Below are positions 56,602-64,000 of a stretch of DNA of 64,000 nucleotides, one piece after another. Source of the stretch: Vibrio caribbeanicus ATCC BAA-2122 (GTDB lineage Bacteria > Pseudomonadota > Gammaproteobacteria > Enterobacterales > Vibrionaceae); NCBI RefSeq assembly GCF_000165125.1, contig NZ_AEIU01000083.1, positions 1 to 64,000 of the forward strand, written 5' to 3'. Numbering within the stretch: the stretch's first letter is position 1; every line of letters starts with the position of its first letter. The notes beneath the pieces are model-generated. The model did not search any database and was not told where the DNA came from. It saw nothing but the letters and a program-made list of their open reading frames with translations. The position numbers and the translations under genes are program-made.

Positions 56602-58014
56602 TTACAAAACATGAACTGATGCAGTGTTTGTAGTACCAGAAGCGACCAAGGCACCAGAAACCATGATAACAATATCACCATGTTGACCTAAACCAGATTG
56701 GAGCGCTAATTCTTTACCAGCGACAAAAAAGGCATCGGTATTGTCCATAGTATTGACAAGCATAGGTGTGACGCCTTTAGTCAGAACAAGCTGGGCTGCC
56801 GTCTTCTCATTTGTTGTAAGCGCGAGAATGTTCGCTGTTGGGAAGTATTTGCGCACTGAACGCGCTGACTTACCACCTTCAGTGGCGACAACAATAAGAG
56901 GTGCTGCGAGTTTTTCAGCAGTATCCACAGCGCCCTTACATACGGCTTCTGTGATGCGTAAGCGAGGGCTATCAAGGCGTGACCCAAGCTCTGCTTTGAG
57001 TGCGGCATCGGTACGATTCGCAATTTGTGCCATTATAGTAACAGCTTCTACAGGATATTTGCCTTTTGCTGTTTCACCAGAAAGCATAACTGCATCCGTG
57101 CCATCCATGACGGCATTAGCAACATCACCAGCTTCTGCTCTTGTTGGTCTGGGGTTATGAATCATTGAATCGAGCATCTGAGTTGCAGTGATGACCATCT
57201 TACGAGCACGATTACACTTTTCAATCATCATTTTTTGCGCAAAAATAACTTCTTCAGCAGGAATTTCTACGCCTAAGTCACCTCGAGCAACCATGATTCC
57301 ATCGGACAGTTCGAGAATGTCATCAAAGTTGTCAACCCCTTCTTGGTTTTCAATTTTTGATATGATGTGAATGTTTTCACCACCAAAAGCGGTCAGAACT
57401 TCACGTATCTCTTGTACATCGGATGCTTTGCGAATGAAAGAAGCCGCAACAAAGTCAACGCCTTGCTCACAGCCAAATTTAAGGTCATTTTTGTCTTTTT
57501 CTGACAGGGCTGGCAGATTAACAGAGACTCCGGGTAAGTTGACGCCTTTATTCTCACCAAGAGCACCGTTATTTAGAACTCGACATTTGACTTCTGTTGC
57601 TGACGTCTCGGTCACTTCCATTTCAATCAAGCCATCGTCGACTAAGATGGTGTTTCCTGGTTGTAGATCTGAAGCAAAGCCGGGGTAGGTAACAGCAACT
57701 TTTTGTGCATTACCGATGACGTCAGTATTCGTCGTGAAGGTAAAGTCTTGGCCAGCAACTAAATCTACATCTTGACCACCGTCAAGCTTAATGGTTCGAA
57801 TTTCTGGCCCTTTAGTATCAAGCAGTATAGCAAGTTGTTTACCTGACTCTTGCATGACCTTGCGGAAGTTATTGATGCGTGTTCCATGTTCGACGTAGTC
57901 ACCGTGAGAAAAATTTAGGCGCATAACATTCATGCCTGCAGCGACTAGCTCTGTCAGTTTTTCAATAGACTCAGTTTTAGGGCCAATCGTACATACGATT
58001 TTGGTCTTTTTCAT
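56602..58014 (-). CDS. pykF: Pyruvate kinase
   Basis: Converts phosphoenolpyruvate to pyruvate with ATP formation. 470 aa with the N-terminal [12 protein letters not shown], the substrate-binding NFSHG, the active-site stretch [14 protein letters not shown], and a C-terminal regulatory domain. The length and the [14 protein letters not shown] start fit the PykF (type I, fructose-bisphosphate activated) group. RBS GGAGAG lies upstream of the ATG. Confidence 0.95.
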   Translation of the reverse strand: MKKTKIVCTIGPKTESIEKLTELVAAGMNVMRLNFSHGDYVEHGTRINNFRKVMQESGKQLAILLDTKGPEIRTIKLDGGQDVDLVAGQDFTFTTNTDVIGNAQKVAVTYPGFASDLQPGNTILVDDGLIEMEVTETSATEVKCRVLNNGALGENKGVNLPGVSVNLPALSEKDKNDLKFGCEQGVDFVAASFIRKASDVQEIREVLTAFGGENIHIISKIENQEGVDNFDDILELSDGIMVARGDLGVEIPAEEVIFAQKMMIEKCNRARKMVITATQMLDSMIHNPRPTRAEAGDVANAVMDGTDAVMLSGETAKGKYPVEAVTIMAQIANRTDAALKAELGSRLDSPRLRITEAVCKGAVDTAEKLAAPLIVVATEGGKSARSVRKYFPTANILALTTNEKTAAQLVLTKGVTPMLVNTMDNTDAFFVAGKELALQSGLGQHGDIVIMVSGALVASGTTNTASVHVL

Positions 58015-58442
58015 GGAAAGTACTCTCCGGTCAATCTAGTTACAATGTGAAAGTCGTTTATCAAGCGAAAATTGAGTCGGCTTTACGTCAATCATCAGCT
58101 CAGTATTTGTCATTATACCGAGCGTTATTGGTTCATCTGATCTGAAAGTCTTTCACACTTTTTAGTTATAAAATAACTAATTTAGCGGCGACTTAGTGCA
58201 GAAATGTCCCATACTGCATGGAGAAAATGACGAATTCGTAAAGAAGTTACACTATTTTCTGTAATTTTTTTTCTTTTCGGTTGTAAATTCTATCACTGAA
58301 TCCAACCAATATCACGGTCTAAAAGTGGTAGAAATGGTCGGTTTTACCTTTCTTATTTATTTTTTATATCAAAATAAATAGTGTTTAATCTTTCGTTTTG
58401 GTTATAATTGGTTTCATTGCGAAACTTTATTTATTTGGTTAT
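58015..58442. other. Divergent regulatory region of pykF and the DeoR gene
   Basis: A perfect 8-bp inverted repeat (TTAGTTAT, AAA, ATAACTAA) at 58162-58180 is an operator candidate. For pykF, TTGATA at about 58060 on the minus strand is a possible -35. For the DeoR gene, TATAAT at 58403-58408 is a likely -10 with no clear -35. No gene is seen. The regulator that binds the repeat is unknown; the adjacent DeoR protein is one candidate. Confidence 0.45.
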
Positions 58443-59204
58443 ATGTCAAAAAGGAACACACAGCTTAGACGTCATGCTATTTCGACCATGGTCAATGAGC
58501 AGGGTGAAGTGAGTGTTGAAGCGCTTTCTGCACAGTTTGAAACATCAGAAGTCACTATTCGCAAAGACTTAGCTTCATTAGAAGAAAATGGTCAGTTACT
58601 GAGACGCTATGGTGGTGCAATTGCTTTACCTAAAGAAGTCGTCAATGATGCAATGAACACAAAGGTTTCACTTCGAAAGAACCAACTTGCAAAAGAAGCC
58701 GCCAAGCTAATCCGTGATCATAACCGAATAGTGATCGATAGTGGCGGCACGACAGGTGCGCTTATCGAACAACTTAATATGCTACGGGGCTTGGTTGTCA
58801 TGACCAATTCTTTGAGTGTGGCAAATAAGCTCAGTGAACTAGAAAATGAACCGACGATATTGATGACGGGGGGAACTTGGGATGCCCGCTCGGAATCTTT
58901 TCAAGGACAAGTGGCTGAGTCAGCCCTGCGCTCCTACGATTTTGACCAACTATTTATTGGCGCTGATGGCGTTGATTTAGATCGAGGAACAACAACGTTC
59001 AACGAATTGATCGGTCTAAGTAAGGTGATGGCTGAGGTGTCTCGTGAGGTCATTGTTATGGTTGAATCAGAAAAGATTGGTCGAAAAATCCCTAACTTAG
59101 AGCTAGCTTGGCAAGCCATTGATGTGCTAGTGACCAATAAAGATGTAGAGCCTGAGCTTAAAAACTGCATTGAGGCTCGGGGTGTAAAAGTGCTCTGTGC
59201 TTAA
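58443..59204 (+). CDS. DeoR-family transcriptional regulator
   Basis: A 253-aa regulator with an N-terminal helix-turn-helix (ETSEVTIRKDLASLEENGQL, RRYGGA) and a C-terminal sugar-phosphate sensing domain (IVIDSGGTTGAL, IGADGVDLDRG). It lies 103 bp before glmS on the same strand, so amino-sugar control is a reasonable guess. ATG at 58443 begins MSKRNTQLRRH; the longer frame includes a hydrophobic stretch not found in the family. Its ribosome site is weak. Confidence 0.88.
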   Translation: MSKRNTQLRRHAISTMVNEQGEVSVEALSAQFETSEVTIRKDLASLEENGQLLRRYGGAIALPKEVVNDAMNTKVSLRKNQLAKEAAKLIRDHNRIVIDSGGTTGALIEQLNMLRGLVVMTNSLSVANKLSELENEPTILMTGGTWDARSESFQGQVAESALRSYDFDQLFIGADGVDLDRGTTTFNELIGLSKVMAEVSREVIVMVESEKIGRKIPNLELAWQAIDVLVTNKDVEPELKNCIEARGVKVLCA

Positions 59205-59307
59205 GTCTATTCTGTATTTCGAGATAGCTGGGTTGTACGCAGAGATTTCCTTAATTCAATGAGTATGCAGTGGCATACTTTTTTAAAGTTTAATTTGGAG
59301 TTAAAAC

Positions 59308-61137
59308 ATGTGTGGAATTGTTGGAGCCGTAGCTCAGCGTGATGTTGCTGAAATTTTGGTTGAGGGGCTGCGTCGTTTAGAGTACCGAGGCTATGATTCT
59401 GCGGGACTGGCGATTGTGGATGAAAATGAGAATTTCAACTGTCTACGTCGCTTAGGTAAGGTTCAACAATTGGCTGATGCGCTAGAAGAGCACGAGGCCA
59501 AAGGAGGGACTGGGATTGCCCACACTCGTTGGGCGACTCATGGTGAACCTTCCGAAATCAATGCCCACCCACATATGTCTGGTGATATTGCTGTGGTCCA
59601 CAATGGTATTATTGAGAACCACGAGGTTTTACGAGAGTTATTGGTATCACGAGGTTATGTATTTGAATCTCAGACTGATACTGAGGTGATCGCCCACTTA
59701 GTAGATTGGGAAAGCCGCCAATGTGATTCACTTCGTGAAGCACTACAAAATACGGTGAAGCAACTTGATGGTGCCTATGGAACGGTTCTTTTTGATCGTA
59801 AAGACCCAACGAGAATTGTTGTTGCCCGTTCAGGAAGTCCAATAGTAATCGGGCTTGGTATTGGTGAAAACTTTTTGGCATCTGACCAACTAGCTTTACT
59901 TAATGTCACGCGTCGTTTTATGTTTTTAGAAGAAGGCGATGTCGCTGAAATTACCCGACGTGAAGTATCTGTTTTTGATGTAAATGGTCATTCGGTAGAA
60001 CGCGAAGTTAAAGAGAGTAATGTTTCTCATGATGCTGGTGATAAAGGCGAATACCGCCACTATATGATGAAGGAAATTCATGAACAGCCTCTGGCATTAC
60101 AACGCTCACTGGAAGGACGCCTTATTAACGGGCAGGTAAATGCAGCCGCATTTGGTGAAAATGCTGCGGAATTACTCAGCCAAGTCAAACATGTGCAGAT
60201 TATTGCCTGCGGGACAAGTTATCACGCAGGTTTAGTGGCTCGTTATTGGCTAGAGGAATGGGCAGGTGTTTCTTGTAATGTAGAAATAGCCTCGGAGTTT
60301 CGTTACAGGAAGTCTCATGTATTTGAAAATTCTCTCTTGGTAACTATCTCGCAATCAGGGGAAACCGCTGATACTCTGGCAGCATTGCGTTTGGCTAAAG
60401 AAATGGGCTATATGGCGAGTCTGACGATTTGTAACGTACCGGGTTCATCTTTGGTCCGTGAGTCGGATATGGCATATATGATGAAAGCTGGAGCAGAGAT
60501 CGGTGTTGCTTCGACCAAGGCATTTACAGTGCAGCTTGCTGGATTGTTAATGCTGGCTGGCGCTATCGGTCATTATAATGCATTGACCGAGGAGCAAGAA
60601 GCTCAATTAGTGACGGCTCTACAATCTTTACCGACCAAGATTGAACAGACGCTGTCTATGGCGGATGCTATCGAAGCATTGGCAGAAGACTTTGCTGATA
60701 AGCATCACTCACTCTTTCTCGGTAGGGGAGAGCAGTCTGCTATTGCGATGGAAGGTGCATTAAAACTTAAAGAAATTTCCTATATTCATGCCGAAGCATA
60801 CGCTGCGGGTGAACTTAAGCATGGTCCATTAGCCCTAATTGATGCTGAGATGCCCGTGATAGTGGTAGCTCCAAACAATGAATTGCTTGAGAAGCTTAAG
60901 TCTAATGTTGAAGAAGTGCGAGCTCGTGGTGGACTTATGTATGTCTTTGCTGATGTGAACGCGGCATTTGCGAGTGACGAAACTATGAAGGTGCTTAGTG
61001 TTCCTCATTGTGATGATTTCATTGCACCGATTATATACACAGTACCATTGCAATTGCTGTCTTACTATGTCGCACTTATCAAAGGCACGGACGTTGACCA
61101 GCCGCGTAACCTTGCTAAATCAGTGACGGTGGAGTAA
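59308..61137 (+). CDS. glmS: Glutamine-fructose-6-phosphate aminotransferase
   Basis: First enzyme of UDP-GlcNAc synthesis: converts fructose-6-phosphate and glutamine to glucosamine-6-phosphate. 609 aa with catalytic Cys2 in MCGIVGAV, the glutamine-amidotransferase domain (about 1-240) and two SIS domains ([17 protein letters not shown], and SIYAxxx-type [13 protein letters not shown]). A GGAG site precedes the ATG. It is followed by a terminator. The usual partner glmU is not next to it here. Confidence 0.97.
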   Translation: MCGIVGAVAQRDVAEILVEGLRRLEYRGYDSAGLAIVDENENFNCLRRLGKVQQLADALEEHEAKGGTGIAHTRWATHGEPSEINAHPHMSGDIAVVHNGIIENHEVLRELLVSRGYVFESQTDTEVIAHLVDWESRQCDSLREALQNTVKQLDGAYGTVLFDRKDPTRIVVARSGSPIVIGLGIGENFLASDQLALLNVTRRFMFLEEGDVAEITRREVSVFDVNGHSVEREVKESNVSHDAGDKGEYRHYMMKEIHEQPLALQRSLEGRLINGQVNAAAFGENAAELLSQVKHVQIIACGTSYHAGLVARYWLEEWAGVSCNVEIASEFRYRKSHVFENSLLVTISQSGETADTLAALRLAKEMGYMASLTICNVPGSSLVRESDMAYMMKAGAEIGVASTKAFTVQLAGLLMLAGAIGHYNALTEEQEAQLVTALQSLPTKIEQTLSMADAIEALAEDFADKHHSLFLGRGEQSAIAMEGALKLKEISYIHAEAYAAGELKHGPLALIDAEMPVIVVAPNNELLEKLKSNVEEVRARGGLMYVFADVNAAFASDETMKVLSVPHCDDFIAPIIYTVPLQLLSYYVALIKGTDVDQPRNLAKSVTVE

Positions 61138-61213
61138 CTAGGGCTTTTTGACCCTTCGAGACTGTGAAAGACAATAGAGGTTAGACCAAACAATAACCTT
61201 TAAATATTCTGAG

Positions 61214-61247
61214 CCCGGTTAAGCGAGCAAACGTTAACCGGGTTTTT
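61214..61247 (+). terminator. Terminator after glmS
   Basis: A perfect 9-bp stem (CCCGGTTAA, 11-base loop, TTAACCGGG) is followed by five T residues. Confidence 0.88.
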
Positions 61248-61634
61248 ATTGCGGTAAAGTTAAAGTAGGTTTGATCTGAAAAGCAATTAATGAAGGGGGA
61301 GGTGAAGGAAGGCTTTTTTTGCCAATATACCCTGTTTTTACGCATCCAGATGAGGCTAAGAGCTAACCTCTACTGGAAAATGTTCTGAACCATACGGGCG
61401 CCCAAACTTGCAGAAAGTGCGAATATTGCCGCCTTTATAGAATCTTTGATACTCATCCATGAGTGAATTGTACAAAGGTGGCCTATTTGGGGCTCTCGGG
61501 CTATTACAGGTACCCGAAAACTTGTTGTTGGTTTACAGAGTAAAAGCTAGCAAATGCAGTGTTATCTTTTGATTGATCTTACCAGAACAACAGCTAGCAA
61601 GGATGACACTGCATAGATAACAATCTCAGGATCA
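61248..61634. other. Spacer between glmS and the effector, with repeats and a possible mobile-element scar
   Basis: An imperfect inverted repeat (TGCAGTGTTATC near 61557, GATGACACTGCA near 61602) and a direct repeat AGCTAGCAA (about 61548 and 61591) lie just downstream of the effector stop. On the minus strand about 61356-61532 an unbroken short frame without a good start includes NRPPLYNSLMDEYQRFYKGG and FGRPYGSEHFP, which looks like a transposase or integrase tail, but I cannot assign it. These suggest that the effector locus came in by a mobile element. Confidence 0.3.
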
Positions 61635-63554
61635 TTAACCCATAATAATCTGATTATTTTTCGGTGATGAGTAAGCGTTCTGCTCGTAGAACTGTAAAGT
61701 TGATGTGTAGGCTTTTTCTATTGAATCAGCGACACCTGCTTTATTATCTTGCTCGGCAAGGGCAATAATATCCTCATAATTAATATGATAATTATTGAGT
61801 GCTTTTACTCTCTCATCACCCTCAGCTTGAAGCGCGGTATAAACAGACATGCTTTCATTAAGAGAATGACCACCATCAAAAGTCAGGAAAGCCAGCGTAT
61901 TTAATTGACTCTGCTTTGTTGAAAAATTGTCATTTTCTTTGGCTAAATATTTTGCCATATGGGTCATGATATTGGTTGAGCCAGATGCACCAGTAACAAC
62001 TGCAGCACTATTCTCAAAAGCATTTTTATCGTGTTGGCTTAATTCTTGCCCAAGTATTTTTGTGTCAGGAACACTTCTACCACTGATAAAGTCATCGTAT
62101 ACAGCTCCTTTAGGTTGATAAGCTAAACCTGTTCCATAATGATTGGTTTGTGGTGTTTGAGCTGGTTTGATGGTTTGATCTGAAGGTGAACGAGCTTTAG
62201 TTATTGCTTGGCCGTAAAATTTATCCCCATCCATCTTGTAAGACTTTGTATCGAACCCCATAGTGCCATCGGTGTGTAATTTAACCGCGAGAAACGGAAT
62301 TTTAATCATACCAAAGCCGTCATCGACTTGGCGCATCATCTTATCAAAGTTTTCCATTGTGGGTGAGGCAATGAATGTGGTGACTTCGGGTACTCTGCTA
62401 AACCATGGACGAACATCCGTACTTATCATGTTTGCAAAAGAGTTTAATTTCTGATCTATTGATGACTTTTCTCTATCTACCATTCTTCTCGAGAAATCAT
62501 TAGCCAAATATTCTCCAATTTGCTTAGCATTATCTAGTGCATTTTTTGATGGATTTTTGACCATGTTGTGAGCAATTTCTGAATCAAAACGGCGGTTAAA
62601 AAGAGCATCCATATATTGGTTATTATGCTTTTCTTTTTTTACATCTGAAATTTGCTTGCTCACAACACTCTGTAATGGGTCATCATTTGCAAGCTTATCT
62701 TTTGCTTTTTCTAATAGGTTCGTTAATGAGTCTTTATTCACTCCTCCTGACATCCATAATGACTTAGCCTCATTCGCCAGCTCTTGTACTTCTGGATCGC
62801 TACTTTGAGAAAATTTAAAAGCAAATTCTATGATGCTTTCACTCTCTGTTTTAGGTGCAGTTCTTTCTGCCATTGAGTTCAATTCAGTCAATGGTGTTGT
62901 GGTACTGTTCTTAAGGATATCAATTTTGGCCTGAGATATTTGACCTAGCCCTTGAACTCTACCAAATTGGTCTAAAGTCACTGACGAGCTATGAAACAAG
63001 TCCGCTTTTTGGGGATCAATAGAAAGCTTCAACACTCCAGCATCTTCAGCTCTGTTGGCTTGAATTTTGCTCGTTAAGCCTTTAATTTCTGATTGTAATT
63101 CGCGGACTCTCTCCCCCCTATTCTCAGCTTCTTTAGGTTTTTTTTCTTGCCATACTGTCAGTGCATTCTCTAACTTGGAAAGATTATTTTCAGATGGCGT
63201 ATTTTGAACGGTTTTGAGCAGGGTAACGACATTTTTTAATTCTTTGCTCTGGTAATGTGTTATGCCTCTTGTCACTGATGTCTCAAACCTATTATCTCCT
63301 CCCTTCAACAATTGAAAAGAAAACCCTCTCGTATCTTTTTCTTTGTTAAATTGAGACTCATTAAAGAGTACTTTTAAATCTTTCTTTGGGGTATTAGAGA
63401 TAGGGTCATGGGTTCGTGCCAAATTACTTGCTTCAACAGAAGTTGCTGTCGCTGAGATGCTTTTTTCCCCTAACTTTCCTGAGATTTGCTGGCTGCCTTG
63501 ATTATGCTGAATGTTAATCTCTGGGGACTGAGTTGATACAGTTGATATTGCCAT
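61635..63554 (-). CDS. Putative T3SS effector of unknown class, cysteine-free
   Basis: A 639-aa protein with the marks of a T3SS effector: an N-terminal 55 residues rich in Ser, Thr, Asn and Gln, no signal peptide or membrane segment, no cysteine in the whole protein, and a class I chaperone gene directly upstream (18-bp gap). A helical N-terminal region carries ALTVWQEKKPKEAENRGERV (131-150). The C-terminal third has GASGSTNIMTH (522-532) and FDGGHSLNE (559-567), which look like a catalytic site. It lacks the Fic motif of VopS, an HExxH protease motif and a CX5R phosphatase motif. I do not recognise the exact family. Confidence 0.72.
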   Translation of the reverse strand: MAISTVSTQSPEINIQHNQGSQQISGKLGEKSISATATSVEASNLARTHDPISNTPKKDLKVLFNESQFNKEKDTRGFSFQLLKGGDNRFETSVTRGITHYQSKELKNVVTLLKTVQNTPSENNLSKLENALTVWQEKKPKEAENRGERVRELQSEIKGLTSKIQANRAEDAGVLKLSIDPQKADLFHSSSVTLDQFGRVQGLGQISQAKIDILKNSTTTPLTELNSMAERTAPKTESESIIEFAFKFSQSSDPEVQELANEAKSLWMSGGVNKDSLTNLLEKAKDKLANDDPLQSVVSKQISDVKKEKHNNQYMDALFNRRFDSEIAHNMVKNPSKNALDNAKQIGEYLANDFSRRMVDREKSSIDQKLNSFANMISTDVRPWFSRVPEVTTFIASPTMENFDKMMRQVDDGFGMIKIPFLAVKLHTDGTMGFDTKSYKMDGDKFYGQAITKARSPSDQTIKPAQTPQTNHYGTGLAYQPKGAVYDDFISGRSVPDTKILGQELSQHDKNAFENSAAVVTGASGSTNIMTHMAKYLAKENDNFSTKQSQLNTLAFLTFDGGHSLNESMSVYTALQAEGDERVKALNNYHINYEDIIALAEQDNKAGVADSIEKAYTSTLQFYEQNAYSSPKNNQIIMG

Positions 63555-63572
63555 TATAAGATCCTTTAAATT

Positions 63573-64000
63573 TTATACTATTAGATATTTATCTGAGTCT
63601 GATATCTGTATGCCATCAAATGTCGTGGACTCTTTCAGCCATATTTGATCAAGAGTTTCAATGATAGATGTCAACTGTTCTTCTAATGAAATAGCATCTG
63701 CGTGATTGATATCTGATCTGCTCCATAACACCCAGCTTTGTGTTTTTTCGTCTTTGCCTAACACAGGTTTCGTGGCACTTTGGCTAAACATATTTTGTTG
63801 GCTAAAAACTTCTGCAGTCGGAGAAAATTCTTTCGGCAAATTAGCAAACATTAATAGTTTGCCTACAGGGTACTCAGTAATATTGATTTCTTGCCCATCA
63901 AGTAAAAAGCTAACAACTTCGTCGACTTTTAATGGTTGATTGATAGATAAGAGAAGGTGTAAGTTTTCGATAGCACTTACAAATTCTTTATTTGGTTGCA
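63573..64000 (-). CDS. Class I T3SS chaperone, partial (cut by the window edge)
   Basis: The frame stays open to the right edge, so this gene extends past the internal ATG at 63851. At least 142 codons are visible. The upstream part reads KEFVSAIENLHLLLSINQPL and then SFLLDGQEINITEYPVGKLL, with the alternating pattern of CesT-fold chaperones, and the C-terminus is acidic/amphipathic (EEQLTSIIETLDQIWLKEST). The last bases, read on the minus strand, end in TG, so the real ATG may lie just one base beyond the window. Its position directly before the effector gene suggests it serves that effector. Confidence 0.75.
   Translation of the reverse strand, partial: QPNKEFVSAIENLHLLLSINQPLKVDEVVSFLLDGQEINITEYPVGKLLMFANLPKEFSPTAEVFSQQNMFSQSATKPVLGKDEKTQSWVLWSRSDINHADAISLEEQLTSIIETLDQIWLKESTTFDGIQISDSDKYLIV

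Noticed and set aside
56741-57160. 139-codon open frame on the plus strand
   Set aside because: Antisense to pykF; typical shadow frame of a conserved gene.
61635-63554. Effector as VopS-like Fic AMPylator or a zinc metalloprotease
   Set aside because: The Fic core HPFx[DE]GNGR and HExxH are both absent, and no CX5R is possible because the protein has no cysteine.

Overview
The window is chromosomal DNA from a gammaproteobacterium, almost certainly a Vibrio (Vibrionaceae). The housekeeping order (mltC-yggX-mutY / trmB / glsB / hemW-rdgB-yggT-proC-yggS / pilT / ruvX-yqgE-gshB-rsmE / sprT / metK, then epd-pgk-fba-mscS-argO/argP) and the protein sequences fit that group. No species is assigned. 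Functional calls rest on recognised motifs, family knowledge, gene order and length; no database search was run.

Layout. (1) 1-1000: five tRNA genes on the minus strand (three Phe, one Thr, one Asn) with two sigma70-type promoters and one terminator. (2) 1.0-16.9 kb: core genes for murein turnover, base-excision repair, tRNA and rRNA methylation, proline and glutathione synthesis, and SAM synthesis (metK, with a likely MetJ-controlled promoter). (3) 17.2-48.0 kb: a complete Ysc-family type III secretion system (T3SS) most like Vibrio T3SS1 / Pseudomonas Psc / Yersinia Ysc. It has a regulatory block (exsE, exsC, exsB, exsA, exsD), a rightward operon exsD-vscBCDEFGHIJKL, a two-gene cargo (LysR regulator plus alpha/beta hydrolase), a leftward operon vscNOPQRSTU, and a rightward block vopN-tyeA-sycN-vscX-vscY-vcrD-vcrR followed by the translocon operon vcrG-vcrV-vcrH-vopB-vopD. 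(4) 48.3-61.2 kb: core metabolism and regulators (epd, pgk, fba, mscS, argO/argP, a SIMPL protein, a GntR regulator, pyk, a DeoR regulator, glmS). (5) 61.6-64.0 kb: a large protein that looks like a T3SS effector and its upstream class I chaperone, cut by the window edge.

How it works together. ExsA is the AraC-type activator of the T3SS, ExsD its anti-activator, ExsC the anti-anti-activator, and ExsE the secreted inhibitor of ExsC, so secretion is coupled to transcription. I found matching ExsA-type promoters, written as A5-N5-GNC-N6-TGNNA and followed by a -10 element 21-22 bp after the -35-like hexamer. They lie upstream of exsC, exsD, vopN and vcrG, with a weaker copy at vscN, so one regulator can plausibly drive every T3SS operon here.

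Most notable: the T3SS occupies the metK-epd interval, where tkt normally lies, and short apparent gene remnants sit at both borders. The needle-tip protein VcrV is very large (753 aa). No effector gene lies inside the island. The one effector candidate, beyond glmS, is a cysteine-free 639-aa protein I cannot assign to a known effector. Many start codons were chosen from ribosome-binding sites and differ from the longest open frame; this is noted per gene.
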